Shown piece by piece: positions 15,481 through 24,010 of a stretch of 41,581 nt of DNA (its first letter is position 1; every line of letters starts with the position of its first letter). A program made the position numbers and the translations under genes. The stretch spans positions 1 through 41,581 of the forward strand of contig ONIP01000033.1 in NCBI GenBank assembly GCA_900317955.1. The letters are read 5' to 3'. This DNA comes from an uncultured Bacteroidales bacterium. Its GTDB lineage: Bacteria > Bacteroidota > Bacteroidia > Bacteroidales > P3. The notes below the pieces were generated by a model. That model was not told the DNA's origin and searched no databases. It saw only the letters and a program-made list of their open reading frames with translations.

Positions 15481-17931
15481 CTATCTCCGGCCGTACTGTT
15501 TCATGAGGCGGAAGGTGAGTTCGCGACCGTCGATAGTGGTGACGGTGAGGAGGTAGGCGGCCGGGAGGCGTGAGGTGAGGTCGAGGGTGTAGCTGTCGGG
15601 GCCTGCGGGGGTGAGTACCACCTCTTCGCGGCGGCCCTGCATGTCGGTGAGCCACGCGGTGACCACGCCGTTGTGCGATTGCAACTTGGGGCCGTTCACC
15701 TTCATGTTGTAGCGTTGGTGGTAGGTGAAGTTGGCGGACTCAGTTTGCGAGAAGGGTGTCCCCGGGCTGGTGTACAGCACCATGTTTATGTCACTGGTGT
15801 CGCCCCGACGTGGCTGTTTGGGCGGCAGTGGCGTTGCGGGCGGTGTCTTGGCTAGGTCGATGGTCACCATGCCGCTTGTTGGGTTGGGAAATATTTGGGG
15901 AGAAGAGTTGGCGAGGGCGTCCATGCCCACGTCATTGACCTGAAGGGTTTTTGTGACCGGCTCCGCCGGGAGGTAATAGGAATCGCCTTGTTGGGAGGCG
16001 GTGACGGTGGTGGTGCCGTTGCGCAGGAGGTAGAGCGTGCTGCCGTCGGAGTAGGCGATGGAGCTGTCACCACAAGAGTAGACGACAGGCAGCCCACTGG
16101 TAGCGTTGGCGGTTAGGAGAATCGGACTGTCTGCGAGATTGAAAGATAGTTCTTGCTGCCATACAATAGACTGTTCTTGCCTATCAGAAGAATGAGGGTA
16201 TGGATGCATGAAAGCCGTGTCCACATATTTAGCGATAAACACCTGGCTGTAACCGTAGTTATGAATCCTTATACTGTCAAATATGGCATCTTCAAAGATG
16301 CTACCAGTTAGGTACACTATGCTGTCTATAATAATGGGAGAATTAACTAAATTATTCACATTACTCATATTATATTTTTTCAACATCAGCTCATGTCCAT
16401 CGTAATCCCAAATGGCAAATGCTTTATCATAGTCAGAGGAACGACTTGCGTAAATTATGGAATCACCAAACGTAATATTTCCAAGAAAACTAATCTGAGA
16501 AAAGACTCTATTGTTTTTTGTTGCAATATGAGGATATGTTACTTTTCCATTATCACCAGGCTTTGCTAATCCATAAGAGAGAAGGGAGAGGTCATTCTTG
16601 TTTAATTGGAGCCAGAATCCAGATTTATTAGGAATAGCAATTGTATCATTTTGATAAACAATTCCATTGACAACATTTGAACTAATCCAGTCAGTATATC
16701 CCGAAACAAACACAGAATTTGTGTCACCGATGTAATTGTCAGTAATATTAATCTGTGGATGATCAGGACAATCCCCGAAGTAAGACAACTTTATTAGACT
16801 TGTTGCAAACAAATCGGAATTATACCGTAATGCCCAACACAACCCAATAGTGGTGTCTCCTAAATCCAGTGAGTTGGAGTTTGCAATTCTAAGTTCCGAC
16901 GGAATCATTACTCCCGACAAATTAATATACAAATTGTTATACTTGTCAATATTAAAAGAATGTACTTTGATGGTAGGACGGCTTCGATGCGTTAATGCTG
17001 AATCAAATATATATATAGCACCTATCAAACTATCAAAATGAGGAGAGAACTTAATAATCTGCTGGTTCCATAATGCAGTCGGATATAGGACAGGGTAAGT
17101 CAGTGTATGAGTGCCGTCAACTACTATCATTATTGACCCAATGGTACCCTTGTCAATTCCCCAGTAGTAATAACCACCTTCGCATGTGTCGCAATACCTT
17201 CCATTAATATAATCTTCATGGACGCTGCGCACTACGAGAATATTACCGTCCGCATCAATGTTAAAGTTTTCGCTTGACAGCATCTGTGCAGACATCTTAT
17301 CAAAATCGATTCCATGAGTAATTCGGGATGTCAAAATGTTCCCGTTAGTGTCAGTCAGTCCTTTACAAATGATATGACGTTCGGTTTCATTTCCATCGAA
17401 GTCGAAAGTGATAAATGTAGTGTAATAATTGCTAGATACGCTATCGGTAGGCATCAGATAGTCGTCGTTGCCAGTAAGTAGTGTATCAAGATAGTAGAGG
17501 TTCATATATTCATTATAGCCATGGTCGTATGGAAGACCCATACTTACCATTGTCATTATACTGCTGTCACCCACCATGCGCAGGGCATAGGCGTAGCAGG
17601 ACTGTTTCCCATTGTAAATAGCCTTGTGCCACAGCAGTTCACCTGACGGGGATAATTTGGCAACCACGACGGCTCTCTTGAGCGGTGTTGTAATGACATC
17701 CATGGGCAAAAGGCTTTCTCCGCACAACTGAGCCTGCGGTGAGAACTCGCCGAGGATGTAGAGGTTGCCTGCCGAGTCGACGCAAGAACCCAACAGCTGG
17801 TTCGTCGTCACTCCGGAGGTAACCTCTTGCCCTGTGTAGGTGCGTACCCACTCGAAGCCTTGAGCCCTTAATGAATTGAGAATTGAAAATTGAAAATTGA
17901 GAATTAAGACAAGAAGTATTACTTTTTTCAT
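15481..17931 (-). CDS. T9SS type A sorting-domain protein
   Basis: Predicted surface or secreted protein of 816 residues exported by Sec and then the type IX secretion system. Residues 1-24 are a signal peptide (MKKVILLVLILNFQFSILNS, then LRAQ). The middle is a repeat-like beta-rich region with a WYTG-type start and many kDNG/GDS strands, as in SBBP/beta-propeller-like T9SS cargo; no catalytic motif is visible. The sorting domain starts at about residue 679 (IFPNPTSGMVTIDL). It is interrupted by some 55 residues of Pro/Arg/Thr-rich sequence before resuming at VVTAWLTDMQGRREEV and ending in LTFRLMKQYGRR. A lipoprotein gene precedes it by 15 nt. Confidence 0.88.
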   Translation of the reverse strand: MKKVILLVLILNFQFSILNSLRAQGFEWVRTYTGQEVTSGVTTNQLLGSCVDSAGNLYILGEFSPQAQLCGESLLPMDVITTPLKRAVVVAKLSPSGELLWHKAIYNGKQSCYAYALRMVGDSSIMTMVSMGLPYDHGYNEYMNLYYLDTLLTGNDDYLMPTDSVSSNYYTTFITFDFDGNETERHIICKGLTDTNGNILTSRITHGIDFDKMSAQMLSSENFNIDADGNILVVRSVHEDYINGRYCDTCEGGYYYWGIDKGTIGSIMIVVDGTHTLTYPVLYPTALWNQQIIKFSPHFDSLIGAIYIFDSALTHRSRPTIKVHSFNIDKYNNLYINLSGVMIPSELRIANSNSLDLGDTTIGLCWALRYNSDLFATSLIKLSYFGDCPDHPQINITDNYIGDTNSVFVSGYTDWISSNVVNGIVYQNDTIAIPNKSGFWLQLNKNDLSLLSYGLAKPGDNGKVTYPHIATKNNRVFSQISFLGNITFGDSIIYASRSSDYDKAFAIWDYDGHELMLKKYNMSNVNNLVNSPIIIDSIVYLTGSIFEDAIFDSIRIHNYGYSQVFIAKYVDTAFMHPYPHSSDRQEQSIVWQQELSFNLADSPILLTANATSGLPVVYSCGDSSIAYSDGSTLYLLRNGTTTVTASQQGDSYYLPAEPVTKTLQVNDVGMDALANSSPQIFPNPTSGMVTIDLAKTPPATPLPPKQPRRGDTSDINMVLYTSPGTPFSQTESANFTYHQRYNMKVNGPKLQSHNGVVTAWLTDMQGRREEVVLTPAGPDSYTLDLTSRLPAAYLLTVTTIDGRELTFRLMKQYGRR

Positions 17932-17946
17932 GATGAGGGCAGTTTG

Positions 17947-18348
17947 TTATTTGACGTAGATTAATTTCAAACTGTTCCAGTCGACATTAAAGTCACCCCT
18001 TACCACGCCGTCCATTCCGTTATTATAACCGATGGTTTCCCCTTTGCAGTTTATCAGCTGTCGCGGATGGTCGCTGCACGTCGGCATGATATCAAACAGG
18101 AAGGCTTGACTGCCGTCCTCCAGCAAGCAGGCATAGATTTTGAAACTTCCGGGTGCTAGCTCACAACTGTTCTCGATTAGGGTTTTCATCCACGGAAGTT
18201 CCTCTAACGGATTGTCCACATTGCACCATGGACAAGGTGACGACATCTGGCAGTCGCATTGCTTTTCCTTATTACAACTCGTGGTTACACCTAACATAAC
18301 CATTACAATAAGTGATAGGATGATTACATGTTTTCTGTCTTTTTTCAT
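17947..18348 (-). CDS. Hypothetical cysteine-rich lipoprotein
   Basis: A 133-residue lipoprotein of unknown function. I take the ATG at 18348 (MKKDRKHVIILSLIVMVMLG) because it opens directly into a signal sequence. An ATG eight codons upstream adds only polar residues. The lipobox is VTTSC with C25 as the lipidated cysteine. The mature part has a cluster of cysteines (CDCQMSSPCPWC) and more single ones, suggesting disulfides or metal binding. No family is recognised. It is 15 nt upstream of the T9SS cargo gene and is likely co-expressed with it. Confidence 0.75.
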   Translation of the reverse strand: MKKDRKHVIILSLIVMVMLGVTTSCNKEKQCDCQMSSPCPWCNVDNPLEELPWMKTLIENSCELAPGSFKIYACLLEDGSQAFLFDIMPTCSDHPRQLINCKGETIGYNNGMDGVVRGDFNVDWNSLKLIYVK

Positions 18349-18448
18349 TGTTTGAGGACTTATATGACACACAAGGGACGATTTTGTTGCATTTTTTTAA
18401 CATTATTTATGAACTTTAACATATAAGGACATTCCTATACAATAAAAA

Positions 18449-18476
18449 AATCCCGCAGCGGGAGTGCTGCGGGATT
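18449..18476 (-). terminator. Terminator of ilvE
   Basis: An 11-bp GC-rich stem (aatcccgcagc at 18449-18459 with its complement at 18466-18476) is followed on the minus strand by TTTTTTATT. It is 28 bp past the ilvE stop codon. Confidence 0.9.
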
Positions 18477-18503
18477 AGAGATATAGAAATCTCAATTAGT
18501 GTC

Positions 18504-19517
18504 TTAGTCCATGATGGTGTTCCAGTGGTGGACATCCTCGGCCTCGCCCAGCTGGATGGCACGAAGGGCGTGGTAGAGCTTGGTGCTCCAGGGGCCGGGT
18601 TCTTTGCCGAAGTGGTAGCTCTTGCCAGTCTCGGGGTCGTCAAGACGCTCGATGGGGCTGATAACAGCAGCGGTACCACAGGCACCAGCCTCTTGGAATT
18701 CGGCAAGTTCTTCAACATCGATGGGACGGCGTTCAACCTTCATGCCCATGTCTTCAGCGAGCTGCATAAGGCTCTTGTTGGTGATGGAGGGCAGGATGGA
18801 AGTGCTCTTGGGGGTGATGTAGGTGTCGTTCTTAATGCCGAAGAAGTTGGCAGCGCCGGCTTCATCAACATATTTCTTCTCTTTAGCATCCAGATAGAAT
18901 TCGCAAGCATACTGACCACCGTGGCAGGCTTCGACGTGGGCGCGCAGAGAAGCGGCATAGTTACCACCGACTTTGTAGATACCGGTGCCGAGAGGAGCAG
19001 AACGGTCGTACTTACGAGTGATAACATAAGGATTGGCTTTGAAACCACCCTTGAAGTAGGGGCCTACGGGGGTGACAAAGATTAAGAAGAGATATTCGTC
19101 GGCTGGTTTCACACCCACAGTGATGCCAGTACCGATGAGGAGAGGACGGAGGTAGAGGCTTGCACCGGTGCCATAAGGAGGAATGAAGCGCTCATTGAGC
19201 TTGATGACCTTCTTGCACATTTCGACAAATTTTTCGGTGGAGAGCTCAGGCATCATGATGCCACGGCAGGTGCTCTGCAGACGCTCGGCGTTGGCTTCGG
19301 GGCGGAAGATACGAATCTTGCCGTCTTTGCAGCGATAAGCCTTGAGACCTTCGAAAGCCTCCTGGCCATAGTGCAGGCTGGATGCAGCCATATGCATTTC
19401 GATATGCTCAGAGGAGGAAACTTCAATCTCACCCCACTGACCGTCGCGATAGTAGCAGCGAACGTTATAGTCGGTTTTTACATAACCGAACGGAAGGTTT
19501 TGCCAATCAATATTCAT
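18504..19517 (-). CDS. ilvE: Branched-chain amino acid aminotransferase
   Basis: PLP enzyme that transaminates the last step of Ile, Leu and Val synthesis, or the first step of their breakdown, with glutamate/2-oxoglutarate. The 337 residues have the long BCAT form (fold type IV). The PLP lysine is K182 in YKVGGNYAAS. Conserved segments include FEGLKAYR (55-62), GTGASLYLRPLLIG and, near the C-terminus, GTAAVISPI for phosphate binding. The gene starts 34 nt after a tRNA gene on the same strand, with no separate promoter box in the gap, so it may be read from the tRNA promoter. Confidence 0.95.
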   Translation of the reverse strand: MNIDWQNLPFGYVKTDYNVRCYYRDGQWGEIEVSSSEHIEMHMAASSLHYGQEAFEGLKAYRCKDGKIRIFRPEANAERLQSTCRGIMMPELSTEKFVEMCKKVIKLNERFIPPYGTGASLYLRPLLIGTGITVGVKPADEYLFLIFVTPVGPYFKGGFKANPYVITRKYDRSAPLGTGIYKVGGNYAASLRAHVEACHGGQYACEFYLDAKEKKYVDEAGAANFFGIKNDTYITPKSTSILPSITNKSLMQLAEDMGMKVERRPIDVEELAEFQEAGACGTAAVISPIERLDDPETGKSYHFGKEPGPWSTKLYHALRAIQLGEAEDVHHWNTIMD

Positions 19518-19550
19518 GATATTTGAATTTTTTTAGTGTTAAAAAAAAAG

Positions 19551-19624
19551 TGGTCCCACTTGGGCTCGAACCAAGGACCCACTGATTATGAGTCAGTTGC
19601 TCTAACCGACTGAGCTATGGGACC
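19551..19624 (-). tRNA. tRNA with CAU anticodon (elongator Met or Ile2)
   Basis: A complete 74-nt cloverleaf on the minus strand. The acceptor arm is GGTCCCA/TGGGACC, the D-arm GCTC/GAGC, the anticodon stem ACTGA/TCAGT around loop CTCATAA, and the T-arm CTTGG/CCAAG with TTCGAGC; the discriminator is A. CCA is not encoded. The CAU anticodon fits elongator Met as well as Ile2 (read as k2CAU after lysidine modification), and sequence inspection does not settle which. A nine-T run follows directly. Confidence 0.93.
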
Positions 19625-19650
19625 AGCTTTCTGTCTTTTGAAATCGGTTG

Positions 19651-19680
19651 CAAAGATACACATTTTTTTTCATTCAGCAA
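19651..19680 (-). promoter_or_regulatory. Promoter of the tRNA (and possibly ilvE)
   Basis: Minus-strand TATCTTTG (19651-19658) with TTG at 19678-19680, exactly 19 nt apart. It is 26 bp before the 5' end of the tRNA at 19624. No second TAnnTTTG box exists between the tRNA and ilvE. Confidence 0.88.
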
Positions 19681-19833
19681 GAAAATTTCTTTTAATTTCA
19701 CAAATTCGCTGAACGTGGATAAGGTTAATGCAACATTGCCATAGCGTTTAACATCTGACAGGCAAAAATGCACCCTCCAACACATAATGTTCTTCTAAAG
19801 AGGAATTTTATTCGCTATTTCAAGAAAAAAATG

Positions 19834-19841
19834 TAATTTTG
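19834..19841 (+). promoter_or_regulatory. Probable -7 box of the ruvX operon
   Basis: TAATTTTG at 19834-19841 matches TAnnTTTG and lies 25 bp before the ruvX start at 19866. The -33 position holds no perfect TTG. Confidence 0.6.
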
Positions 19842-19865
19842 CAGTTTTAATTTTGATATTAAATA

Positions 19866-20276
19866 ATGGGAAGAATCCTTGCAATTGACTATGGCATAAA
19901 GCGTACCGGAATTGCCGTTACCGACCCTGAGCGTATCATCGCCACAGGTCTGACCACTGTCGAGACCCCTAAGTTGATACTTTTCCTGCGCGACTACTGC
20001 CAAAAAGAGTGTGTTGATATTTTTGTTGTTGGCGAACCCAAACACATGGACAACACCCCCTCACAGTCGGCTGCCATCATAGAGCCTTTTGTGAAGCAAC
20101 TGGCCGAAACCTTCCCCGACAAGCAGATTGCCCGCATCGACGAGCGTTTCACCTCCAAGATGGCCTTCCGCGCTATGATTGACGGTGGGCTGAAAAAGAA
20201 ACAACGGCAGGACAAAGGAATGATTGACCAAGTGAGTGCCACCATCATGTTGCAGGACTATATGCGAACTTTGTAA
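19866..20276 (+). CDS. ruvX: Holliday junction resolvase-like RuvX/YqgF
   Basis: RNase-H-fold nuclease of the YqgF family, implicated in pre-16S rRNA 5'-end maturation and described as a putative Holliday junction resolvase. The 136 residues contain the first acidic catalytic strand (LAIDYGIKRTGIAVTD, 4-19), the DERFTS motif (second acid) and a final DQVSATIMLQDY helix with the third acid. Length is typical. It leads a plus-strand run with def, a TPR lipoprotein and mutL. Confidence 0.93.
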   Translation: MGRILAIDYGIKRTGIAVTDPERIIATGLTTVETPKLILFLRDYCQKECVDIFVVGEPKHMDNTPSQSAAIIEPFVKQLAETFPDKQIARIDERFTSKMAFRAMIDGGLKKKQRQDKGMIDQVSATIMLQDYMRTL

Positions 20277-20308
20277 AACTTTATGCGTACCTAATAAAAT
20301 TTGAATAA

Positions 20309-20878
20309 ATGCTTTATCCCATCATTGGCTACGGCCATCCCACTCTGCGCAAGGTTGCGCAACCAATCGACAAGAACTACCCCGGCCTCGACCAACTGAT
20401 TGCCGACATGTACGAGACCATGTATGCCGCCGACGGCGTGGGTCTTGCCGCCCCTCAGATTGACCTCAGCATTCGTCTTGTGGTCATTGGATTCCGCCCC
20501 TACGACGAAAAAACCGAGACCTACGGTTCTCCCACCGAGGAGCATACCCTCATCAACCCCGAGATTCTGGAATACCTCGGCGAAAAACAATATTTCAACG
20601 AGGGCTGTCTCAGCATCCCCGACATCCACGAGGATGTCCTCCGTCCCGAAGGGCTCCGACTCCGCTGGTATGATGAAAAATGGCAACTCCACGAAGAGGA
20701 AATCCACGGCATGTTCGCCCGTGTTGCACAGCACGAGATTGACCACTTGGAGGGCAAGGTGTTCACCGACCGTCTCAGCTCAATCCGCAAAACCATGCTC
20801 AAACGCCGTCTGAACGACGTTATGAGTGGCAAAGTTAGAGTTCATTACCGCATGAAAATCAATAAAACTAAGAAATAA
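20309..20878 (+). CDS. def: Peptide deformylase
   Basis: Metalloenzyme that removes the N-formyl group from nascent proteins at the ribosome. The 189 residues carry all three signature motifs: GVGLAAPQ (43-50), EGCLS with metal ligand C100, and QHEIDH with ligands H142 and H146. It is 32 nt after ruvX, and its stop codon is immediately followed by the ATG of the TPR lipoprotein gene, so the two are translationally linked. Confidence 0.96.
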   Translation: MLYPIIGYGHPTLRKVAQPIDKNYPGLDQLIADMYETMYAADGVGLAAPQIDLSIRLVVIGFRPYDEKTETYGSPTEEHTLINPEILEYLGEKQYFNEGCLSIPDIHEDVLRPEGLRLRWYDEKWQLHEEEIHGMFARVAQHEIDHLEGKVFTDRLSSIRKTMLKRRLNDVMSGKVRVHYRMKINKTKK

Positions 20879-21400
20879 ATGAAACGACTCGTACTTTTCT
20901 TATCAATAACGGCTTTGCTGGTAGCCTGCGGCCCCTCCAGACAGGATCGCATTGACCAGATTGAAGACTTCGAAGACTCGCTAACTGAATCTGCCATCGT
21001 CGTCGACTCAGCGGCTGCCGAACAACTCACCAACCTCTACGTCGAATTTGCCGACAAATACCCCTCCGACTCTCTCGCCCCCCAGTATCTGATGAAAGCC
21101 GCCGACATGCAGAGCAACGTCATGAACACCGAACGTGCCGTGGCGCTGTTCGACCGCATTATCGAAAACTATCCCGATTTCGACCAACTGCCCATCTGCT
21201 ATTTCCTGAAGGGCAACGCCTACGAATCCAACAGTCAATTCGAGGAGGCAAAAGCAGCCTATCAGGTTTTTGTCGACAAGTTCCCCGACCATTTCATGGC
21301 TGAACAAACCCGCAAGATGATTCCCCTCGTCGGCATGAGCCCTGAAGAGATGCTCGACAAAATCCTTGACGACGCCAACAATTCTATTATCGCCCAATAG
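20879..21400 (+). CDS. TPR-containing lipoprotein
   Basis: A 173-residue lipoprotein with signal peptide and lipobox LLVAC (C17). The mature part is mostly helical and fits three to four tetratricopeptide-type helix pairs: the repeat FDRIIENYPDFDQLPICYFLKG is followed by YESNSQFEEAKAAYQVFVDK, the pattern seen in BamD/YbgF-like proteins. TPR proteins usually scaffold other proteins; the partner is unknown here. It starts directly at the def stop codon and ends 19 nt before the mutL GTG. Confidence 0.85.
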   Translation: MKRLVLFLSITALLVACGPSRQDRIDQIEDFEDSLTESAIVVDSAAAEQLTNLYVEFADKYPSDSLAPQYLMKAADMQSNVMNTERAVALFDRIIENYPDFDQLPICYFLKGNAYESNSQFEEAKAAYQVFVDKFPDHFMAEQTRKMIPLVGMSPEEMLDKILDDANNSIIAQ

Positions 21401-21419
21401 TCTGCCGCCCTCAAGCCCT

Positions 21420-23252
21420 GTGAGTGACATTATCAACATACTCCCCGACAGTGTCGCCAACCAAATCGCCGCAGGCGAAGTGGTCGACCGCCCTGCCTCC
21501 GCCGTGAAGGAGTTGCTTGAAAATGCCATGGACGCGGGTGCCACCAAAATACAACTTATCGTTAAAGACGCCGGCCGCACCTTGATACAAGTTATCGACA
21601 ACGGCTGCGGCATGAGCGACAGCGACGCCCGGCTCTGCTTCGAACGTCACGCCACTTCCAAAATTCACAAGGCCGACGACCTCTTCGCCATCCACACCAT
21701 GGGTTTCCGCGGTGAAGCCCTTGCCTCGATTGCCGCCATCGCCCAAGTCGAAATGAAAAGCCGTCTCCACGACAACGAACTGGGCACAAGGGTGATTATC
21801 GAAGGCAGCGAAATCAAGGAACAAAGCCCCTGTGCCTGCGCCCAGGGCACTTCCATCGCCGTCAAGAACCTTTTCTTCAACGTCCCTGCCCGCCGCAATT
21901 TCCTTAAACGCGACAGCATCGAACTCAGCCACATCGAAGAAATCTTCAAGCGCGTGGCCCTGGTCAACCACAACATCGACTATTCTTTCAACAGCAACGG
22001 CCGTCTGCTCTACGACCTGAGAGCGGGCAACTTTGCCGAACGCATCACCCAGATTTTTGGCAACAGCTACCACGAACGCCTCTTCCCCGTCAACGAGCAA
22101 ACCGACTTGGCCACCATCCGCGGCTACGTTTCCAAACCCGAATTTGCCCGCAAAAGCCGTGGTGAGCAATACCTATTCGTCAACCACCGATTCATCAAAC
22201 ACCCTGCCCTCAGCGCAGCCATCGAGAAAGCCTACTCCGGCATCATCCCCGACCACTACTACCCCACCTATTTTATCCAAATAGACATCGACCCGTCCCG
22301 CATCGACGTCAACATCCACCCCACCAAGACCGAGGTCAAATTCATCGACGAGCACTCACTCTTCGCCATCCTTCGGGCTGCAACCAAAAAAGCCATCGGC
22401 CAGTTCAGCCTCTCCAACGAACTACAGTTCGACCCAGTTGAGGAAGTCGACTTCCCCCCTCCCCCAAAAGGCTACATCCCCCAACAGCCCACGGTCCACT
22501 ACAACCCCAATTACAACCCGTTCGAAAGCACCTCGGCAGGTAAGCCGTCATCCCCCAGGCACTCCTCCCCCGAAAGCACCCGCCCCGACCCCCGATGGAC
22601 TTCTTTTTTCGACTTGGACAAAACCACCCCTACCCCTCCGCAACCCACCGTCGACCCACAGGCGAAACTCGACATAGAAACTCCCGCCGTAACCCCTGCC
22701 GACCCCTCTTCCCCTTGTCTTCAACTTGCTGCAAGCCACATCGTAAGTGTGCTATCCTCCGGACTCTTGGTGGTTGACCAGCAGGCCGCCCATGAGCGCA
22801 TCCTTTTCGAACGCCTCATGAAACACCAAACCTCCCCCAACGGACAACAACTGCTCTTCCCCGTCAACTGCCAGTTCTCCCCGGCCGACGCCGACATCTT
22901 CAACGAACTGCTCCCCGAACTGAAAAGCTACGGCTTCGAAATCGGTGTGCTCGGCCAGACAACCTTTGTCGTCACCGCCACCCCGCCCGACATTAAAGAA
23001 AGCGAACTCCAATCCCTCTTCGACCAGATTCTCGTCGAATACAAGAGTGCCATGATTCAAAAATTCAGCGACCGAAGCCAGTGCCTCTGCCGCTCCATGG
23101 CGCGCCAAATGGCCATCAAACCCGGCACCGTTCTCCAGCAGTCTGAAATGCAACAAATCATCGCCGACCTTTTCTGCTGCCAGAACCCTGCCATCAGCCC
23201 CTCCGGCAAAAAAACCATGGCTATCCTCCCTCCCGAACAACTTATCGTCTAA
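21420..23252 (+). CDS. mutL: DNA mismatch repair protein MutL
   Basis: GHKL ATPase that couples MutS mismatch recognition to strand incision and helicase loading. I place the start at GTG 21420, giving 610 residues beginning SDIINILPDSVANQIAAGE, exactly where MutL proteins normally start; no ATG is available upstream. ATPase motifs are ELLENAMDAG (31-40), DNGCGM, HATSKI and GFRGEALASI. A Pro/Thr/Ser-rich linker (about 340-430) leads to the dimerisation domain with DQQAAHERILFE at 453-464, matching the metal-binding endonuclease motif DQHA(X)2E(X)4E except His to Gln, and QCLCRSMARQMAIKPG. Nuclease activity is therefore likely but unproven. Confidence 0.95.
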   Translation: MSDIINILPDSVANQIAAGEVVDRPASAVKELLENAMDAGATKIQLIVKDAGRTLIQVIDNGCGMSDSDARLCFERHATSKIHKADDLFAIHTMGFRGEALASIAAIAQVEMKSRLHDNELGTRVIIEGSEIKEQSPCACAQGTSIAVKNLFFNVPARRNFLKRDSIELSHIEEIFKRVALVNHNIDYSFNSNGRLLYDLRAGNFAERITQIFGNSYHERLFPVNEQTDLATIRGYVSKPEFARKSRGEQYLFVNHRFIKHPALSAAIEKAYSGIIPDHYYPTYFIQIDIDPSRIDVNIHPTKTEVKFIDEHSLFAILRAATKKAIGQFSLSNELQFDPVEEVDFPPPPKGYIPQQPTVHYNPNYNPFESTSAGKPSSPRHSSPESTRPDPRWTSFFDLDKTTPTPPQPTVDPQAKLDIETPAVTPADPSSPCLQLAASHIVSVLSSGLLVVDQQAAHERILFERLMKHQTSPNGQQLLFPVNCQFSPADADIFNELLPELKSYGFEIGVLGQTTFVVTATPPDIKESELQSLFDQILVEYKSAMIQKFSDRSQCLCRSMARQMAIKPGTVLQQSEMQQIIADLFCCQNPAISPSGKKTMAILPPEQLIV

Positions 23253-23298
23253 CCCCATCCTTTAACAACAAAACAAACACCCTAAAAAAACCCGCATC

Positions 23299-23910
23299 AT
23301 GTCCTACCCATCCTCTCAAAGCCCCAGCATGTTTCCTCCTGTTGTAAAAAACCTGCTGATAATTAACTTTATAGTATTCCTTGCAACCATAGTCCTCGAG
23401 CGGTACGGCTATGCCAACATCACCAGCATGTGCGCCCTCAACGCCATCCCCACCGGCCGTTTCCGCCTCTGGCAGCTCTTCACCTACATGTTCATGCATG
23501 CCAACTGGAGCCACATCCTCTTCAACATGTTTGCCCTTTGGATGTTTGGCTACGTTCTTGAAAACTATTGGGGTTCACGCCGTTTCCTCTTCTATTACAT
23601 CATCTGCGGCATCGGTGCCGGCCTTTGCAACCTCTTAGTTCCAGGATGGGGCATCACCGTGGGTGCCTCCGGCGCAGTCTACGGAATCCTTCTGGCCTTC
23701 GGCATGATGTTCCCCAACGAGCAAATCTACTTCTACTTCCTCATTCCCATCAAAGCAAAATGGTTCGTCATCATCTTTGCCGCCATCGAACTCTTCGAGG
23801 GCATTTTCTACACCAACAGCGGTATAGCCCATTTCGCACACCTCGGCGGCATGATTTTCGGTTTGATTCTCATCCTCTACTGGCGCAAACATCCCTTCTC
23901 CAAATTCTGA
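23299..23910 (+). CDS. Rhomboid family intramembrane serine protease
   Basis: Predicted inner-membrane protease that cleaves single-pass membrane proteins within the bilayer. The 203 residues show six hydrophobic helices. Family motifs are HANWSHILFNM (67-77), the serine motif GASGAVYG with catalytic S124, and the histidine helix AHFAHLGGM with catalytic H181. Both dyad residues are intact, so it should be active. It is the last gene of the plus-strand run and is followed by a terminator; substrate unknown. Confidence 0.94.
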   Translation: MSYPSSQSPSMFPPVVKNLLIINFIVFLATIVLERYGYANITSMCALNAIPTGRFRLWQLFTYMFMHANWSHILFNMFALWMFGYVLENYWGSRRFLFYYIICGIGAGLCNLLVPGWGITVGASGAVYGILLAFGMMFPNEQIYFYFLIPIKAKWFVIIFAAIELFEGIFYTNSGIAHFAHLGGMIFGLILILYWRKHPFSKF

Positions 23911-23948
23911 ACCCCGCGCTCACGATACATCAACCCCAACTATAACAC

Positions 23949-23981
23949 AACCGCGAAGAGGTTCCCAACCCCTTCGCGGTT
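23949..23981 (+). terminator. Terminator after the rhomboid gene
   Basis: A 9-bp stem aaccgcgaa (23949-23957) with ttcgcggtt (23973-23981), extended by three or so more pairs towards the loop, then tcgttttatttctt. It separates the rhomboid gene from the convergent aguA. Confidence 0.88.
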
Positions 23982-24010
23982 TCGTTTTATTTCTTATGCA
24001 ACACAACCCG

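Noticed and set aside
21366..21419. N-terminal extension of MutL
   Set aside because: It would begin with TTG and add a Pro/Ser-rich stretch overlapping the preceding gene; MutL proteins start at the sequence after GTG 21420.
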